Assembly (NCBI RefSeq): GCF_025519785.1 | Contig: NZ_JAOPKZ010000001.1 | Span: forward strand, 1 to 64,000 | Reading direction: 5' to 3' | DNA length: 64,000 nt | From: Staphylococcus marylandisciuri | GTDB taxonomy: Bacteria; Bacillota; Bacilli; Staphylococcales; Staphylococcaceae | In this document: positions 17,579 to 28,931 of the stretch, piece by piece | Layout: each line of letters starts with the position of its first letter | Numbering within the stretch: the first letter of the stretch is position 1 | Program-made: the position numbers and the translations under genes | Notes under the pieces: model-generated | Databases searched by the model: none | What the model saw: only the letters and a program-made list of their open reading frames with translations | Told to the model about the DNA's origin: nothing

Positions 17579-19159
17579 TTACTTTTCTTCTTGTGATGTT
17601 CTAACTTCGTCTTCTAATTGGGATTTGCGATAGTGTAAGACTTTATAATCTTCCCCGAGTATCTTCTGATGTGTTCGTGGTTTTTCATCAGCTAAAGCTT
17701 TAAATAATCCCCATATCATAAAGATAATGACGAGTGAGAATGGTAACGCGGCAATGATCAATAAATTTTGTATCGATTGCGTACCGCCTGTGTAGATCAT
17801 TATTATAGCGAATAGCGCTAGAATGACACCCCAACTTACCTTTACGAACGAGCTTGGATTGATATCGCCTTTTGAACTCAACATTCCTAAGACATACGTA
17901 GCAGAGTCCGCAGAAGTTACAAAGAATATCATAATGACGACGAGTGTGACTATACTTAAAACAAAACCGAGTGGGAAATGCTCAAGTGTTGCAAACGTAG
18001 CTGTTTCTGTAGCTTGCTTTGCGATATTAGCAATATGATTTTCTTGTAAATAGATAGCAGTCGCTCCAAATACAGCGAAGAATAAGAAACAAACTAGCGC
18101 AGGCACGAAAAGCACGCCGAGTATAAACTCCTTGATCGTACGTCCTCTAGATACGCGGGCAATAAATATTCCGACGAATGGCGCCCAAGAAATCCACCAT
18201 GCCCAGTAGAAAATAGTCCAGTTTTGCATCCATTTGAATTTCTCTCCACCGCTTTGCGGAATACGTAAACTCATATTAAAGAAGTTTGCAATATAGTCAC
18301 CTAATGAATTTGTAAACGTATTGAGAATAGTGAGTGTCGGTCCTACTATAAAAAGAACTACTAACACAGCGAAAGCAAGTATCATATTAATATTACTTAA
18401 GTTCTTAATCCCTTTATCAATTCCAGACCAAGCAGACCATGTAAAGAGTACGGTAGCAATAACTATGATGACTACTTGCATGCCGAAGTTAGATGGCAAT
18501 TTGAATAGAAAATGTAAGCCTTCGTTAATCTGTAAGGCTCCAAAACCTAAAGTTGCTGCAACACCAGTAACTGTAGCAATAATAGCTAAGACATCAACAG
18601 CACCTCCAAAAGGGCCTTTCATCAGACGTTGACCAAATACGGGTACTAAGGTAGCACTAACTAAGCCTGGATAACCTTTGTGAAAGTTAAAGTAAGCGAA
18701 GACCAGCGCAACTATTCCATATACAGCCCAAGCGTGTACACCCCAATGGAAAAAGGCGAATTGCATCGCGTCGTTAATCGCACTTTGTGTGCCAGCCTTG
18801 TGGATAGGCGTCATCTTAAATGCGTGACTTATCGGTTCAGCAGTAGTCCAAAAGACTAAACCGATACCCATGCCCGCACTAAACAGCATAGCAAACCACG
18901 ATTTGAGCGAGAATTCAGGGTCTTCTCCTTCTTCCCCTAGCGTGATAGATGAGAATCTTGAGAATAGTAGATAGACACAGATAACGAGTATAGCGAGTAC
19001 AAGTAATAGGTAATACCATCCAAAGTTAACCGCTATAAAGTTAGTAATCTTTTGAGTTGTTGTTTCAAGTCGCTTGGGTAATATAGCTCCGTAAACAACG
19101 AAGGCTGAACATATAGCTAAAGCAACCCAAAAGACAATAGTCAATTTGTTCCTCTTCAT
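17579..19159 (-). CDS. opuD2: BCCT-family glycine betaine transporter OpuD2
   Basis: A 526-residue transporter with 12 predicted membrane segments. The BCCT signatures are visible: FWTTAEPISHAFKMTP, AFFHWGVHAWAVYGIVAL, and the Trp-rich FYWAWWISWAPFVGIFIARV. It imports glycine betaine or related solutes, probably with Na+, for osmoprotection. It lies directly upstream of amaP on the same strand, as opuD2 does in S. aureus. The gap to amaP holds the SigB promoter, so it need not be co-transcribed with asp23. Confidence 0.9.
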   Translation of the reverse strand: MKRNKLTIVFWVALAICSAFVVYGAILPKRLETTTQKITNFIAVNFGWYYLLLVLAILVICVYLLFSRFSSITLGEEGEDPEFSLKSWFAMLFSAGMGIGLVFWTTAEPISHAFKMTPIHKAGTQSAINDAMQFAFFHWGVHAWAVYGIVALVFAYFNFHKGYPGLVSATLVPVFGQRLMKGPFGGAVDVLAIIATVTGVAATLGFGALQINEGLHFLFKLPSNFGMQVVIIVIATVLFTWSAWSGIDKGIKNLSNINMILAFAVLVVLFIVGPTLTILNTFTNSLGDYIANFFNMSLRIPQSGGEKFKWMQNWTIFYWAWWISWAPFVGIFIARVSRGRTIKEFILGVLFVPALVCFLFFAVFGATAIYLQENHIANIAKQATETATFATLEHFPLGFVLSIVTLVVIMIFFVTSADSATYVLGMLSSKGDINPSSFVKVSWGVILALFAIIMIYTGGTQSIQNLLIIAALPFSLVIIFMIWGLFKALADEKPRTHQKILGEDYKVLHYRKSQLEDEVRTSQEEK

Positions 19160-19320
19160 AATTTAATAACACTCCTTAGGTTCGATGTAACTCTCATACC
19201 CTCTTACAAGCGGCCTAATCGTATTTAGGACGGTTAATATGCTTTTTAAATTATTACTACTCACTATATTTAACGTTTAATACTTAATACATTACCTACA
19301 TAATGTCTTCTCAACACAAA

Positions 19321-19359
19321 TAATCCCAGGCGTGCATTTCAACATGGCTCCTGGGATTA
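19321..19359 (-). terminator. Terminator of the oxidoreductase gene at 19422
   Basis: AATCCCAGG and CCTGGGATT form a 9-bp stem, followed on the minus strand by ATTTGTGTT. It lies about 60 nt beyond the stop. Confidence 0.55.
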
Positions 19360-19421
19360 CTGTAGGCTCTTACTAATATAGCAACTAAGAGATTAATGAC
19401 TCGCTCTGTGCATGATACAAT

Positions 19422-20444
19422 TTAGTCTTCTTCACTTTCTAGATTGATAACCAGTTTTCCAATCATTTGATTAGATTCTAGTTTTTGATGTGCTGTATAT
19501 AAATTTTCAGCTGACAAACCGTCAAGCACTTCATTGACAGTTGGTTGGTAAAGTCCTCGCTCTACTTTTTCAGTTACATCGGTGAGATAACGATGATGTT
19601 GTATGATATCCTCAGCCTGATGTATTAAGCGAGAATACATGTACTCGTGAGTCAATGTGATACTTTTAGATTTGAGTAAATTTAAATCTTGCTTATCGTT
19701 GAAGGCAACGATCGTTGCAATCGTTCCTCGTACTTTAGTTAATTCAATCATCGTCTCATAGTACATATCACTGTTAAAAGTACAAAAAGTATAATCTACT
19801 TCATTTAACTCATGTTGACGGAACTCTTCAGCTAGGTCATTATTATGGTCCAGCACAAGGTCAGCCCCCATTTGGTAAGACCATTCTTTAGTCTCTTCTC
19901 GAGAGGCAGTAGTAATTACGTTGAGACCGTAACCTTTAGCAATTTGCGTTGCAATACTTCCAACTCCGCCTGAGCCGTTAATGATGAGCAAGGTCTTCGT
20001 CTTGTTCTCTTCAGGTTTATCAGAAATCTTAAACACATCAAATAAGGTTTCAGAGGCTGTTAAAGCCGTTAACGGAAGACTCGCCGCTTCATTGTAACTT
20101 AAGTTTGATGGTTTACGCGCTACTACGCGTTCATCAACCAGTTGGAAAGTCTCATTGGACCCTGGATATTCGGGAGATCCGGAATAATAAACTTCATCGC
20201 CTAAGTTGAAAAGTTCTACCTCGTCACCCATCGCTTCCACTATTCCAACTGCGTCGAAACCTAAGACTCTAGGTGCTTCTGATGGCTCAGTTTGGCGAAT
20301 CTTAGTATCGACGGGATTGACACTAATCGCTTTAATCTTTACGAGCAATTCTCTATTTTTTGGTGTAGGCTTTTCTTTATCAAATTCATAAAAATAATTT
20401 CCGTCCTCAAGTTTAAAAGCTCCATCAGCACCTATTGCTTTCAT
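19422..20444 (-). CDS. Zinc-type alcohol dehydrogenase family quinone oxidoreductase
   Basis: A 340-residue medium-chain reductase: GroES-like domain with [10 protein letters not shown] near residue 42, then a Rossmann fold with [19 protein letters not shown] (about 155-173) that binds NADPH. The zinc-binding cysteines of true alcohol dehydrogenases are missing, pointing to a quinone or enal reductase. It is followed on the same strand by opuD2 and preceded by another MDR gene, but a repeat separates them. Confidence 0.8.
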   Translation of the reverse strand: MKAIGADGAFKLEDGNYFYEFDKEKPTPKNRELLVKIKAISVNPVDTKIRQTEPSEAPRVLGFDAVGIVEAMGDEVELFNLGDEVYYSGSPEYPGSNETFQLVDERVVARKPSNLSYNEAASLPLTALTASETLFDVFKISDKPEENKTKTLLIINGSGGVGSIATQIAKGYGLNVITTASREETKEWSYQMGADLVLDHNNDLAEEFRQHELNEVDYTFCTFNSDMYYETMIELTKVRGTIATIVAFNDKQDLNLLKSKSITLTHEYMYSRLIHQAEDIIQHHRYLTDVTEKVERGLYQPTVNEVLDGLSAENLYTAHQKLESNQMIGKLVINLESEED

Positions 20445-20479
20445 TGACTAGACCTCCTATTCACTCTTATCAGCAACTT

Positions 20480-20643
20480 TGGGGCTGGGACATAATGTAA
20501 TGTCTCAGCCTTTTCAACATCTTGGCAGTAGATGACTGATTTGAAAATGCGCTTGTATCAAGCTTTTTTCAATTCTAGTCATCCTTGCCGGGGCGGGACT
20601 ACGAAATCTTTTTATTCAAATTAGATTTCTGTTCCGCTCCCAA
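20480..20643 (+). repeat. Three-hairpin intergenic repeat overlapping a gene end
   Basis: Full repeat with GGGGCTGGGACATAATG hairpin first and ATTTCTGTTCCGCTCCC last. Its right edge runs into the coding sequence at 20621-20643 and supplies that gene's last six codons and stop. One stem base is changed (TGTTCC for TGTCCC). Confidence 0.85.
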
Positions 20644-21634
20644 CTTTGACAACTTGTTTACCAAAGTTGTCCCCTGTAAATAGCTTTCTAAATGCTTTTG
20701 GTAAATTCTCAAATCCCTCTTCAATAGACGTCTTCGTTTTAATTTGACCTGATTGAACCCAGCTCGCAAGTTCCTTAGCTGCTCGAGGGAAATCCTCTAA
20801 ATAATTATGCACTACAAACCCTTTCATTAAAGCTTGATTTTTGATCAGCATGGGTTGAATCCGCGGGCCTATATCTACTTCTGTATTATTATAGTTTGAA
20901 ATTGAACCACAAACTGGAATTCGTGCGAAAGTATTAAGATGTTTGAAGACCTCGTCAGCTATATCGCCACCTACATTCTCATAATAAACATCAATACCAT
21001 TTGGGACAGCTTTCTTTAATTGCTCAGAGAAATCGCCTGCTTTGTAATCTACCGCTGCATCAAATCCTAACTCGTTAACTAAATAGGCAGTCTTCTCCTT
21101 ACCACCTGCTATGCCAACGACTTTAGCTCCTTTAATCTTTGCGATTTGTCCTACAACTGAACCTACAGCTCCAGAAGCTGCAGAAACTACAACAGTTTCA
21201 TCGGGTTGAGGTTGTCCAATTTTTAATAAGCCATGATATGCAGTTTGCCCTGGCATTCCGAGCACGCTTAAGTATAAATAAGATGGTACATCTAACTTAG
21301 GAACCACTTGCACTGCATCTTGAGGCACCACCATTTCTTTCTTCCATGGTAAGATACCAGTGACTATATCACCTTTTTGAATATTGTCTCCTTTAGATTC
21401 AAGCACTTCGGCTACAATATGACCTTGAATCGGTTTATTCAACTCATATGGTTGAACATATGAGTCACTATCGCTCATACGTCCTCTCATATAGGGATCG
21501 ACAGAAATGTATAGTGATTTCAGCTTAACTTCACCTTCAGTTAGTGAAGCAACCTCTACTTTTTCTAATTTGAAAGTCTGCTCATCAGGCATACCTTTAG
21601 GTCTATTTGCGAGTATTAATTGTTCAGTTTGCAT
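20621..21634 (-). CDS. NADP-dependent medium-chain oxidoreductase (leukotriene B4 dehydrogenase-like)
   Basis: A 337-residue enzyme of the zinc-free MDR group (CurA/YncB type): YISVDPYMRGRMSD near 44-57, VSAASGAVGSVVGQIAKIKG (about 150-169) for the cofactor, and GIDVYYENVGG. It probably reduces enones or quinones with NADPH. The natural family end (FGKQVVKV) is followed by GSGTEI and a stop encoded by the adjoining intergenic repeat, so the C-terminus was probably rewritten by repeat insertion. Confidence 0.85.
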   Translation of the reverse strand: MQTEQLILANRPKGMPDEQTFKLEKVEVASLTEGEVKLKSLYISVDPYMRGRMSDSDSYVQPYELNKPIQGHIVAEVLESKGDNIQKGDIVTGILPWKKEMVVPQDAVQVVPKLDVPSYLYLSVLGMPGQTAYHGLLKIGQPQPDETVVVSAASGAVGSVVGQIAKIKGAKVVGIAGGKEKTAYLVNELGFDAAVDYKAGDFSEQLKKAVPNGIDVYYENVGGDIADEVFKHLNTFARIPVCGSISNYNNTEVDIGPRIQPMLIKNQALMKGFVVHNYLEDFPRAAKELASWVQSGQIKTKTSIEEGFENLPKAFRKLFTGDNFGKQVVKVGSGTEI

Positions 21635-21737
21635 AGTATTCCTCCTTTTAATAATTTAATACCCGTTATACTTATTTTAGAAAAGTGTCCCCTGGATTAA
21701 TTAATTTAATTTAAATATTGTCGCAATAATTAATATG

Positions 21738-22580
21738 TTATTCGTCCCACAAAAACGCATTAATTTTGCTGGCTACCTTGTCACTATCATGAAGGGCGCT
21801 ATGGTCTCCCTCTTCGCCGGAAACCTTATATGTTTCATACTGAGACACTACCGAGCCTAAAATATATTTAAGAGATAGTGAAGATACATTGCTAACCCGG
21901 CCATCTGAGTTTGTCCCATCATCTAAATCACCGTAAATATTTAATATTTTTATACCTTTATTCTTATAATTATCTCTCATAGGTACTATGTGCTTAAATT
22001 CACGCGTCATATGCTTAGGTTTACCATTTTTATCTATACTATTCGCATTTACTTTATCATTTATATTTAATATACCGTTGAAGGTTCCGGCAATATTAAC
22101 TTGCTTATTAAGCTGTGGTAGGTGTTTATCATTTCCGTAATTTAACATGTAATAGCTAAATGACAAGTTCCCCATAGAGTGCATAACCATGTTGAATTTA
22201 TCAAATTTCTGCTCGTCGTATACTTTTTCTATAGCGTGCTTAACCCACAATGCATTAGTATCTAAATCTCCATTTTGGTTATCCTCAAGTTTAATAACTA
22301 CTATTGGAGACGGGTTATATTTGTCAATACGCCCTTTTAAATGAACACGTCCTTTAGCATCTACATCAGCGTAAACAATAGGATGGTTGTGCGCTTTGTT
22401 AGCAGCATGAGTGAGAAATTGAGTTGAATTCACTGTCCCTTTATAACCATGCAGGTAAAAGGTCGGAACGATTTGCTCTTTAGTATAGGATTGTTTCTTC
22501 TTTAAAAGATCTCGACTATTACATGATACTAAAGTGATTACTAAAGCTGTAATTAATAGTATCAATAGATATTTCTTCAT
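21738..22580 (-). CDS. DUF915-type alpha/beta-hydrolase lipoprotein
   Basis: A 280-residue secreted lipoprotein. ATG at 22580 follows GAGGAG at 7 nt; the upstream ATG overlaps that ribosome site. A signal peptide ends in the lipobox LVSC, giving a lipidated Cys near residue 20. Hydrolase features are YLHGYKGT (oxyanion), MHSMGN with the nucleophile Ser, GDLDDGT for Asp and GDHSALH for His. Its substrate is unknown; DUF915 enzymes are predicted esterases or lipases. Confidence 0.8.
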   Translation of the reverse strand: MKKYLLILLITALVITLVSCNSRDLLKKKQSYTKEQIVPTFYLHGYKGTVNSTQFLTHAANKAHNHPIVYADVDAKGRVHLKGRIDKYNPSPIVVIKLEDNQNGDLDTNALWVKHAIEKVYDEQKFDKFNMVMHSMGNLSFSYYMLNYGNDKHLPQLNKQVNIAGTFNGILNINDKVNANSIDKNGKPKHMTREFKHIVPMRDNYKNKGIKILNIYGDLDDGTNSDGRVSNVSSLSLKYILGSVVSQYETYKVSGEEGDHSALHDSDKVASKINAFLWDE

Positions 22581-22663
22581 TAATACGCTCCTCATATAAT
22601 AAGTTATCCTGCTATGAAAAGATATTTCTATCCTTTAAAGCATGTACTCTAGATGATATAAGC

Positions 22664-22898
22664 AAGGCTGGGACATAATGCTCTTTGACTAGAGAGAAAG
22701 AGGCTGGGACATAATACTCTTTGACTAGAGAGAAAGAGGCTGAAACATAATGTAATGTCCCAGGCCCTTTCAGCATCTTGGCAGTAGATGACTGATTTGA
22801 AAATGCGCTTGTATCAAGCTTTTTTTAATTCTAGTCATCCTTGCCGGGGCGGGATTACGAAATCTTTTTGTTCAAATTAGATTTCTGTCCCGCTCCCA
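22664..22898 (+). repeat. Hairpin repeats upstream of the lipoprotein gene
   Basis: A duplicated GGCTGGGACATAA-CTCTTTGACTAGAGAG unit (about 22664-22740) is followed by a complete three-hairpin repeat ending ATTTCTGTCCCGCTCCC. From 22899 to 23067 no feature is evident apart from AT-rich sequence downstream of lacG. Confidence 0.8.
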
Positions 22899-23067
22899 CT
22901 AAAACGATCATATTTTTTATTGTTAAATTACCTCTAAAGTCAGAGTGTTACCCGTGATATTTCGTGAACACTGGGCAAAGATGTTGCTAATTGCGAACTG
23001 CACTAACCTAGGTATTGGGAAGTAGTTCTTAACGAGAATGAATAATAATTAAACTAATATATAGATA

Positions 23068-24480
<1,413 letters not shown>

Positions 24481-24499
24481 TTATATCACTCCGTATTAC

Positions 24500-26224
24500 C
24501 TATTGAAATTGCGCTTTTACAAAATGTAGTGCTTTCTCACCATCTCGTGTTAACTCTATATATTCTGCTCCTTGAGTTTTAGCTAGTTTGATACCTAATC
24601 TATCTGTATCAAATTTGATATCCTCATAGTTAGAAGCCACCTGAGGAGCTAATATGACAAGCTGATAATCTTTCATGATATCCATATGAGCACCGTAGCT
24701 ACCAGCAGCAGCGGTGATATTCTCACCATACTCAGAGGCAAATTTATTTAAAGCATTTGCTAATAATCCACTCGTGCCTCCTCCTGCACATAAGACAAGG
24801 ACATTGATTGGCTCTTCAGAAGCTACACTCGTGTCAGGTGTTTCTGTCTGACGCGTAACAGGTTCATCTTGAGTTAATATTTTATCAGCTTTCGCAGTAT
24901 CAAAGTTTTGTCTTACTTTATCTTGTAATTGTTCTGATTTCTTATCATTAGATTTATCTAATTCTTCTTTCAGAATTTCATTATCATAGACTTTTAAGAA
25001 TGGATAATAAATCACGATGTCGACTAATATCAGCACTATAGCTAATATGAATGCCCATATACCAAAGCCGGTACCCATAACTATGCCTAGTGGACCCGGC
25101 GTAGTCCAAGGTAAGTTCACACTGAAACTATTCATACCTAACACATCAACAAAAAATTTAAATATCCAAACGTTTGCTATAGGCGCAAAGACAAACGGAA
25201 TGAAGAATATAGGATTCAATACGAGTGGTGCACCGAATAGAATAGGCTCATTGACACCGAAGAAAGTAGGTACTACGGATGCTCTCCCAATTGCTTTATT
25301 ACGTTTAGACTTCGCTAACCACATAAACATGAAAGGTACGACGAGCGTTGCTCCAGTTCCTCCCATCGTAACGATGAACATTTGAGTTCCAGAAGTTAGT
25401 ATTTTATCAGCATGCTCACCTGCATGAACTAGCTTAAAGTTCGTTTCGATATTGGCGTATGTAATCGCCGCAATAGCAGGCTCAACTATAGAAGGACCAT
25501 GGATACCTACAAACCAGAAGAATGCGAAAGCACCGAAGATAATAGTGATGCCGACCCATCCATCTGCAGCGGTGAATAGCGGCTCAAATATTTTTAGTAT
25601 AGCTTCGGCTACTGTAGTGTGAACCGTTAAGTGGATAAGTAAGTCAAGACCATACAGAACAAGAATCACGAGTGAAAACGGTATGATATCTTTGAACACT
25701 TGTGATATGTTCGGCGGCACTTCCTTCGGCATTTTAATAGTTATATTCTTCTTAGTACAAAAATGATAAATAATAACTGTAACAAATGCAGATAAGAAAG
25801 CCGTGAGCAGACCTTTAGTACCCATGAATGCATTCATATAACCGCCATCTTTAACTTGCTCTGCAGCTAGTAATAAGAAACCACACATAGAAGCAAGCAT
25901 AGTAGATAGGAAATTAATTTGTTGCGTAGTGTCTAACTTTCTATTATATGAATCGGTGAGTGATTTAGCTGTCGTGCCCGCAACTAGAAAAGCAACAAGA
26001 CCCATGGTATAGATGTAAGGTTTCATCAGTATGCCTTCCATCTGTTTAGACCACGTAAATCCAAAGATATTTGGTACGAAAGCAATTAGTAAGAATAAGC
26101 TTGAGAATAGAATAACGGGCATGGCTGATATGAAACCATCTCGTATCGCTCTAAGATAAATATTTCTAGATAATTTTTCGAAAAAAGGTTTCCCTTTTTC
26201 AATTTGTGCAATTAATTTATTCAT
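24500..26224 (-). CDS. lacE: Lactose-specific PTS EIICB component
   Basis: A 574-residue transporter. An N-terminal EIIC domain with about ten membrane segments ([25 protein letters not shown]) is joined by a polar Glu/Lys-rich linker to an EIIB domain with phospho-Cys479 in [12 protein letters not shown]. It takes up and phosphorylates lactose. ATG at 26224 is preferred because AAGGA is 8 nt upstream; the in-frame ATG at 26233 overlaps the lacF stop (ATGA) and has no spacing. Confidence 0.95.
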   Translation of the reverse strand: MNKLIAQIEKGKPFFEKLSRNIYLRAIRDGFISAMPVILFSSLFLLIAFVPNIFGFTWSKQMEGILMKPYIYTMGLVAFLVAGTTAKSLTDSYNRKLDTTQQINFLSTMLASMCGFLLLAAEQVKDGGYMNAFMGTKGLLTAFLSAFVTVIIYHFCTKKNITIKMPKEVPPNISQVFKDIIPFSLVILVLYGLDLLIHLTVHTTVAEAILKIFEPLFTAADGWVGITIIFGAFAFFWFVGIHGPSIVEPAIAAITYANIETNFKLVHAGEHADKILTSGTQMFIVTMGGTGATLVVPFMFMWLAKSKRNKAIGRASVVPTFFGVNEPILFGAPLVLNPIFFIPFVFAPIANVWIFKFFVDVLGMNSFSVNLPWTTPGPLGIVMGTGFGIWAFILAIVLILVDIVIYYPFLKVYDNEILKEELDKSNDKKSEQLQDKVRQNFDTAKADKILTQDEPVTRQTETPDTSVASEEPINVLVLCAGGGTSGLLANALNKFASEYGENITAAAGSYGAHMDIMKDYQLVILAPQVASNYEDIKFDTDRLGIKLAKTQGAEYIELTRDGEKALHFVKAQFQ

Positions 26225-26229
26225 GATGA

Positions 26230-26544
26230 TCATCCTTCTTGTCGATATAACTCTAGAATATGAGATAGTAAATCTTTTAATAATACGGTTGTCATTAAAT
26301 GATCTTGACCATGCATCATCGTTATACTATAAGGTATGTCATTTCCTTGTGCTTCTTGCGCTAACAAGTCAGTCTGTGCATTATGTGCTTTAACAATTGA
26401 ATTGTTACCTTCTTCAATCAGCGTTTCTGCAAGCGTAAAATCTTTGTTCTTAGCAGCATTTAATGCTTCAAGAAACTTCGAACGTGCTTCTCCGGCATAA
26501 GCTACGATTTCGAAACCGAGTAATTGTACTTCTTGTTTATTCAT
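26230..26544 (-). CDS. lacF: Lactose-specific PTS EIIA component
   Basis: A 104-residue trimeric IIA-Lac protein with phosphorylated His78 in [10 protein letters not shown] and the metal-coordinating Asp81 beside it. It passes phosphate from HPr to the LacE EIIB domain. It begins only 15 nt after the lacB stop; in S. aureus lacC and lacD (about 2 kb) lie in this position. Confidence 0.95.
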   Translation of the reverse strand: MNKQEVQLLGFEIVAYAGEARSKFLEALNAAKNKDFTLAETLIEEGNNSIVKAHNAQTDLLAQEAQGNDIPYSITMMHGQDHLMTTVLLKDLLSHILELYRQEG

Positions 26545-26559
26545 ATGATGACACCTCTA

Positions 26560-27075
26560 TTAATGTGATTGATAAAATCCGTTTTCCCACTTTTCTAACA
26601 ATTCATCGAATAAGTGATTATTATTCGTATGCTTTTCATTTTCAAGTTGGCTTATTTTCTTGATCAATTGTTCATTTTGTTCTAAGGGTTTGTATTTAGT
26701 ATTTATAAACGCATCGATCAAATCGTATATAAGCAACTCGCCTACTATTCTACCGCCTAAACCTAAAACGTTGGCATTCAGTTGCTCTCTAGCATATTTT
26801 ACAGTTACTATGTCCTTTACGAGGGCAGCTCGAATACCAGGTACTTTATTGGCTGCATTGGTAATCCCAACTCCGGTCCCACAAATACAAATTCCTATAT
26901 CTGCATTACCATTTACTATTTCTTCTCCAACCTTTTTACCATAGATAGGATAATGCGTGCGCGTAAAATCGTAGGTCCCTACATCTATAACCTCATGCCC
27001 CTGCTCTTTAAGATACTTACTTACGTTCATCTTAGTATCTGTTACGATATGGTCACATCCTAGTGCTATCTTCAT
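26560..27075 (-). CDS. lacB: Galactose-6-phosphate isomerase subunit LacB
   Basis: A 171-residue RpiB/LacAB-family protein close to S. aureus LacB, with [11 protein letters not shown] near the N-terminus, [12 protein letters not shown], and the [18 protein letters not shown] active-site loop. With LacA it converts galactose-6-phosphate to tagatose-6-phosphate. It is 12 nt from lacA. Confidence 0.95.
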   Translation of the reverse strand: MKIALGCDHIVTDTKMNVSKYLKEQGHEVIDVGTYDFTRTHYPIYGKKVGEEIVNGNADIGICICGTGVGITNAANKVPGIRAALVKDIVTVKYAREQLNANVLGLGGRIVGELLIYDLIDAFINTKYKPLEQNEQLIKKISQLENEKHTNNNHLFDELLEKWENGFYQSH

Positions 27076-27087
27076 CTGATATCTCCT

Positions 27088-27516
27088 CTAACACATTTTA
27101 TTAAGCATATCTACTCTAATTTGATGACGTCCGCCATCATAACTCCCATTTAAAAATGCTTTTACTATTTCTATCGCTAGAACCTCTCCCACTAGATTCG
27201 CTCCGATTGTAATAAGCTGAGCATTGTTATGTGCTCGCGTCATGTAAGCTGAGCGTTCATCGGAAACTTCTGCAGATATAAGTCCTTTCACCTTAGTAGC
27301 TACCATAAAGCTTCCAGCGCCATAAGCATCAATCATGATACCTAATGCGTTGCTATCATCCTTTAATCTCTTGGCTAACTTTAAAGTACTGTCTACAAAA
27401 TCTAACTGCTCATTCTCAGTCACATCACATACGTCATAGCCGTCGTTAACTAAGAAATCTCTAATCGTACTCTTTAACTTTAAACCCTCTCTATCAGAAC
27501 CAATGAATACTTTCAT
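27088..27516 (-). CDS. lacA: Galactose-6-phosphate isomerase subunit LacA
   Basis: A 142-residue partner of Lac[44 protein letters not shown] and the conserved end [17 protein letters not shown]. First gene of the operon, preceded by a SigA promoter, a cre site and two direct repeats. Confidence 0.95.
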   Translation of the reverse strand: MKVFIGSDREGLKLKSTIRDFLVNDGYDVCDVTENEQLDFVDSTLKLAKRLKDDSNALGIMIDAYGAGSFMVATKVKGLISAEVSDERSAYMTRAHNNAQLITIGANLVGEVLAIEIVKAFLNGSYDGGRHQIRVDMLNKMC

Positions 27517-27550
27517 TTCTATATGTTACCTTTCTCGTATTAACCAATAA

Positions 27551-27564
27551 TGTAAGCGCTTTAA
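27551..27564. promoter_or_regulatory. cre site (CcpA) in the lac promoter
   Basis: TGTAAGCGCTTTAA fits the cre consensus TGWAANCGNTNWCA at 13 of 14 positions. It lies just downstream of the -10 box, where bound CcpA would block transcription when glucose is present. Confidence 0.8.
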
Positions 27565-27576
27565 TTGATTAACTAT

Positions 27577-27617
27577 ATTATAAACATAAACGAACATATA
27601 ATCAACACAAATAAACA
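27577..27617 (-). promoter_or_regulatory. lac promoter with two LacR-type direct repeats
   Basis: On the minus strand TTGATT (27600-27605), 17 nt, TATAAT (27577-27582). Two 17-bp direct repeats of the form TGTTNNTTTNTGTTNAT (27601-27617 and 27580-27596, 13 of 17 identical) are 21 bp apart, two helical turns, and cover both promoter boxes. They are the obvious candidate operators for the DeoR-type LacR. Confidence 0.7.
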
Positions 27618-27639
27618 TATACTAGAGAAGGTTTAACAT

Positions 27640-27664
27640 AAAAAAACTGGGATCTAAATCCCAG
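27640..27664 (-). terminator. Terminator of lacR
   Basis: CTGGGAT and ATCCCAG form a stem around a 4-nt loop; on the minus strand seven T follow. It separates lacR from the lac promoter. A diverged copy of the GCACTCAGATGA-type hairpin follows at about 27670-27720. Confidence 0.8.
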
Positions 27665-27779
27665 AGAGATAACATTCAGATAATTAAATTCAATTCATCG
27701 AAGTGCTTCTTCTTACTTAATACTTAATATCAAACCATTTCGCTCTTAACATCTCTTTTGCCTACAAAAATTTTATTTA

Positions 27780-28535
27780 TTAATTTAGAACTTTAGTATA
27801 CCTTTTCAATTCTTGTAAAGCTTCTTCATCTTCACTGTTGGTAATGATTTGCGTAATTTCTCTTAAATCGCAAAATACAGTGAAATCTTCTTTATAAATC
27901 TTAGAACTATCAATTAATAAATATGTATTTAAAGAATTCCTTAAAGCGATTTCTTGAGTGTAGGCTTCTGCTATAGAAGAAGTCATAGCAAATCCATCTT
28001 TGACTCCATTGCTACTAAAAAACATCTTGTTGAATTTAAATCTATTTAACACGACATTGGTCAATTCGCCTACAAATGATTTAGTTATGTTTCTCATCTC
28101 TCCACCAAGCAAATAGGCTTTGATAGTCGGATCGTTCTTTTGATTTAAAATGTTAAAGACTGGAAGGCAATTCGTAGTGATTGTTAAATTTGGACTGTTA
28201 ATCATCTCGGCTAATATTTCCATTGTAGTACCAGGGCCGAGAAAAATATTATCTCCTTCCTCAATGAGAGCTATCCCTTTATGCGCAATGTATTTCTTAT
28301 CTTCTACATTTTCTGTGTGCTTCTCTAAATGAGATCGTTCTATGAAACGTTTAATACCTGCACTCCTAGCTCCACCGTAAATTTTAGTCAGAACACCTTG
28401 CTCTTCTAATTCCATCAGATCTCTACGTACTGTCATATCAGAAACTTTCAATTTGTCTACTATTTCATTAGTTGTCACTGATCCTTTTCGATTAATCAGC
28501 TGGGTAATTTCTTCTAGTCTTTGATATTTATTCAA
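27780..28535 (-). CDS. lacR: Lactose PTS repressor LacR (DeoR family)
   Basis: A 251-residue DeoR-family regulator. The N-terminal winged helix-turn-helix is at about 18-60 (VTTNEIVDKLKVSDMTVRRD, followed by GGAR), and the C-terminal sugar-phosphate sensor has GPGTTMEILAEM and SSNGVKDGFAMTSS. In S. aureus tagatose-6-phosphate relieves repression. Placed upstream of lacA in the same direction with its own terminator. Confidence 0.93.
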   Translation of the reverse strand: MNKYQRLEEITQLINRKGSVTTNEIVDKLKVSDMTVRRDLMELEEQGVLTKIYGGARSAGIKRFIERSHLEKHTENVEDKKYIAHKGIALIEEGDNIFLGPGTTMEILAEMINSPNLTITTNCLPVFNILNQKNDPTIKAYLLGGEMRNITKSFVGELTNVVLNRFKFNKMFFSSNGVKDGFAMTSSIAEAYTQEIALRNSLNTYLLIDSSKIYKEDFTVFCDLREITQIITNSEDEEALQELKRYTKVLN

Positions 28536-28699
28536 CAGCGTCCCTCCTTTCCTTAAGTTATTTTTTATTAAAAAACTTTCTCATTACTCATACTATAGCA
28601 TAATTATGATAACTTACGTGAACTACTCACTTTCCTCGTTAAATTCACTTCATTAATGTGATCCATTTTAGTAGTAGAAGTAGATATTGTATAATGGGT

Positions 28700-28765
28700 G
28701 AGGAGAGGTTGAGGCATAAAGCTTCTGTACAGTGGAAAACCGATTAACGGCGTCGCAAATGCACA
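28700..28765. repeat. Fragment of ACCGATTAACGGCGT-type repeat
   Basis: GGTTGAGGCATAAAGCTTCTGTACAG-like start (partial) and AACCGATTAACGGCGTCGC match the type seen at 4209 and 53275. No other feature is visible between lacR and sir2 (28536-28931). Confidence 0.55.
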
Positions 28766-28931
28766 TATCAGACTCTGTATTACTACTGACAGTAGGTCGC
28801 AACTCAAAATACATTAAACAGTATTATCTGTTATATATATAAGATTCCTATGACTTCGTGGTTTTAAATATTGGAATGAAATTAAGATATATTATTTCAA
28901 TCACTATTAAAAGATTTCTGAGGTGAATCAT

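Noticed and set aside
28604..28807. 67-codon minus-strand ORF between lacR and sir2
   Set aside because: It runs across a repeat fragment and has no ribosome site or recognisable domain.
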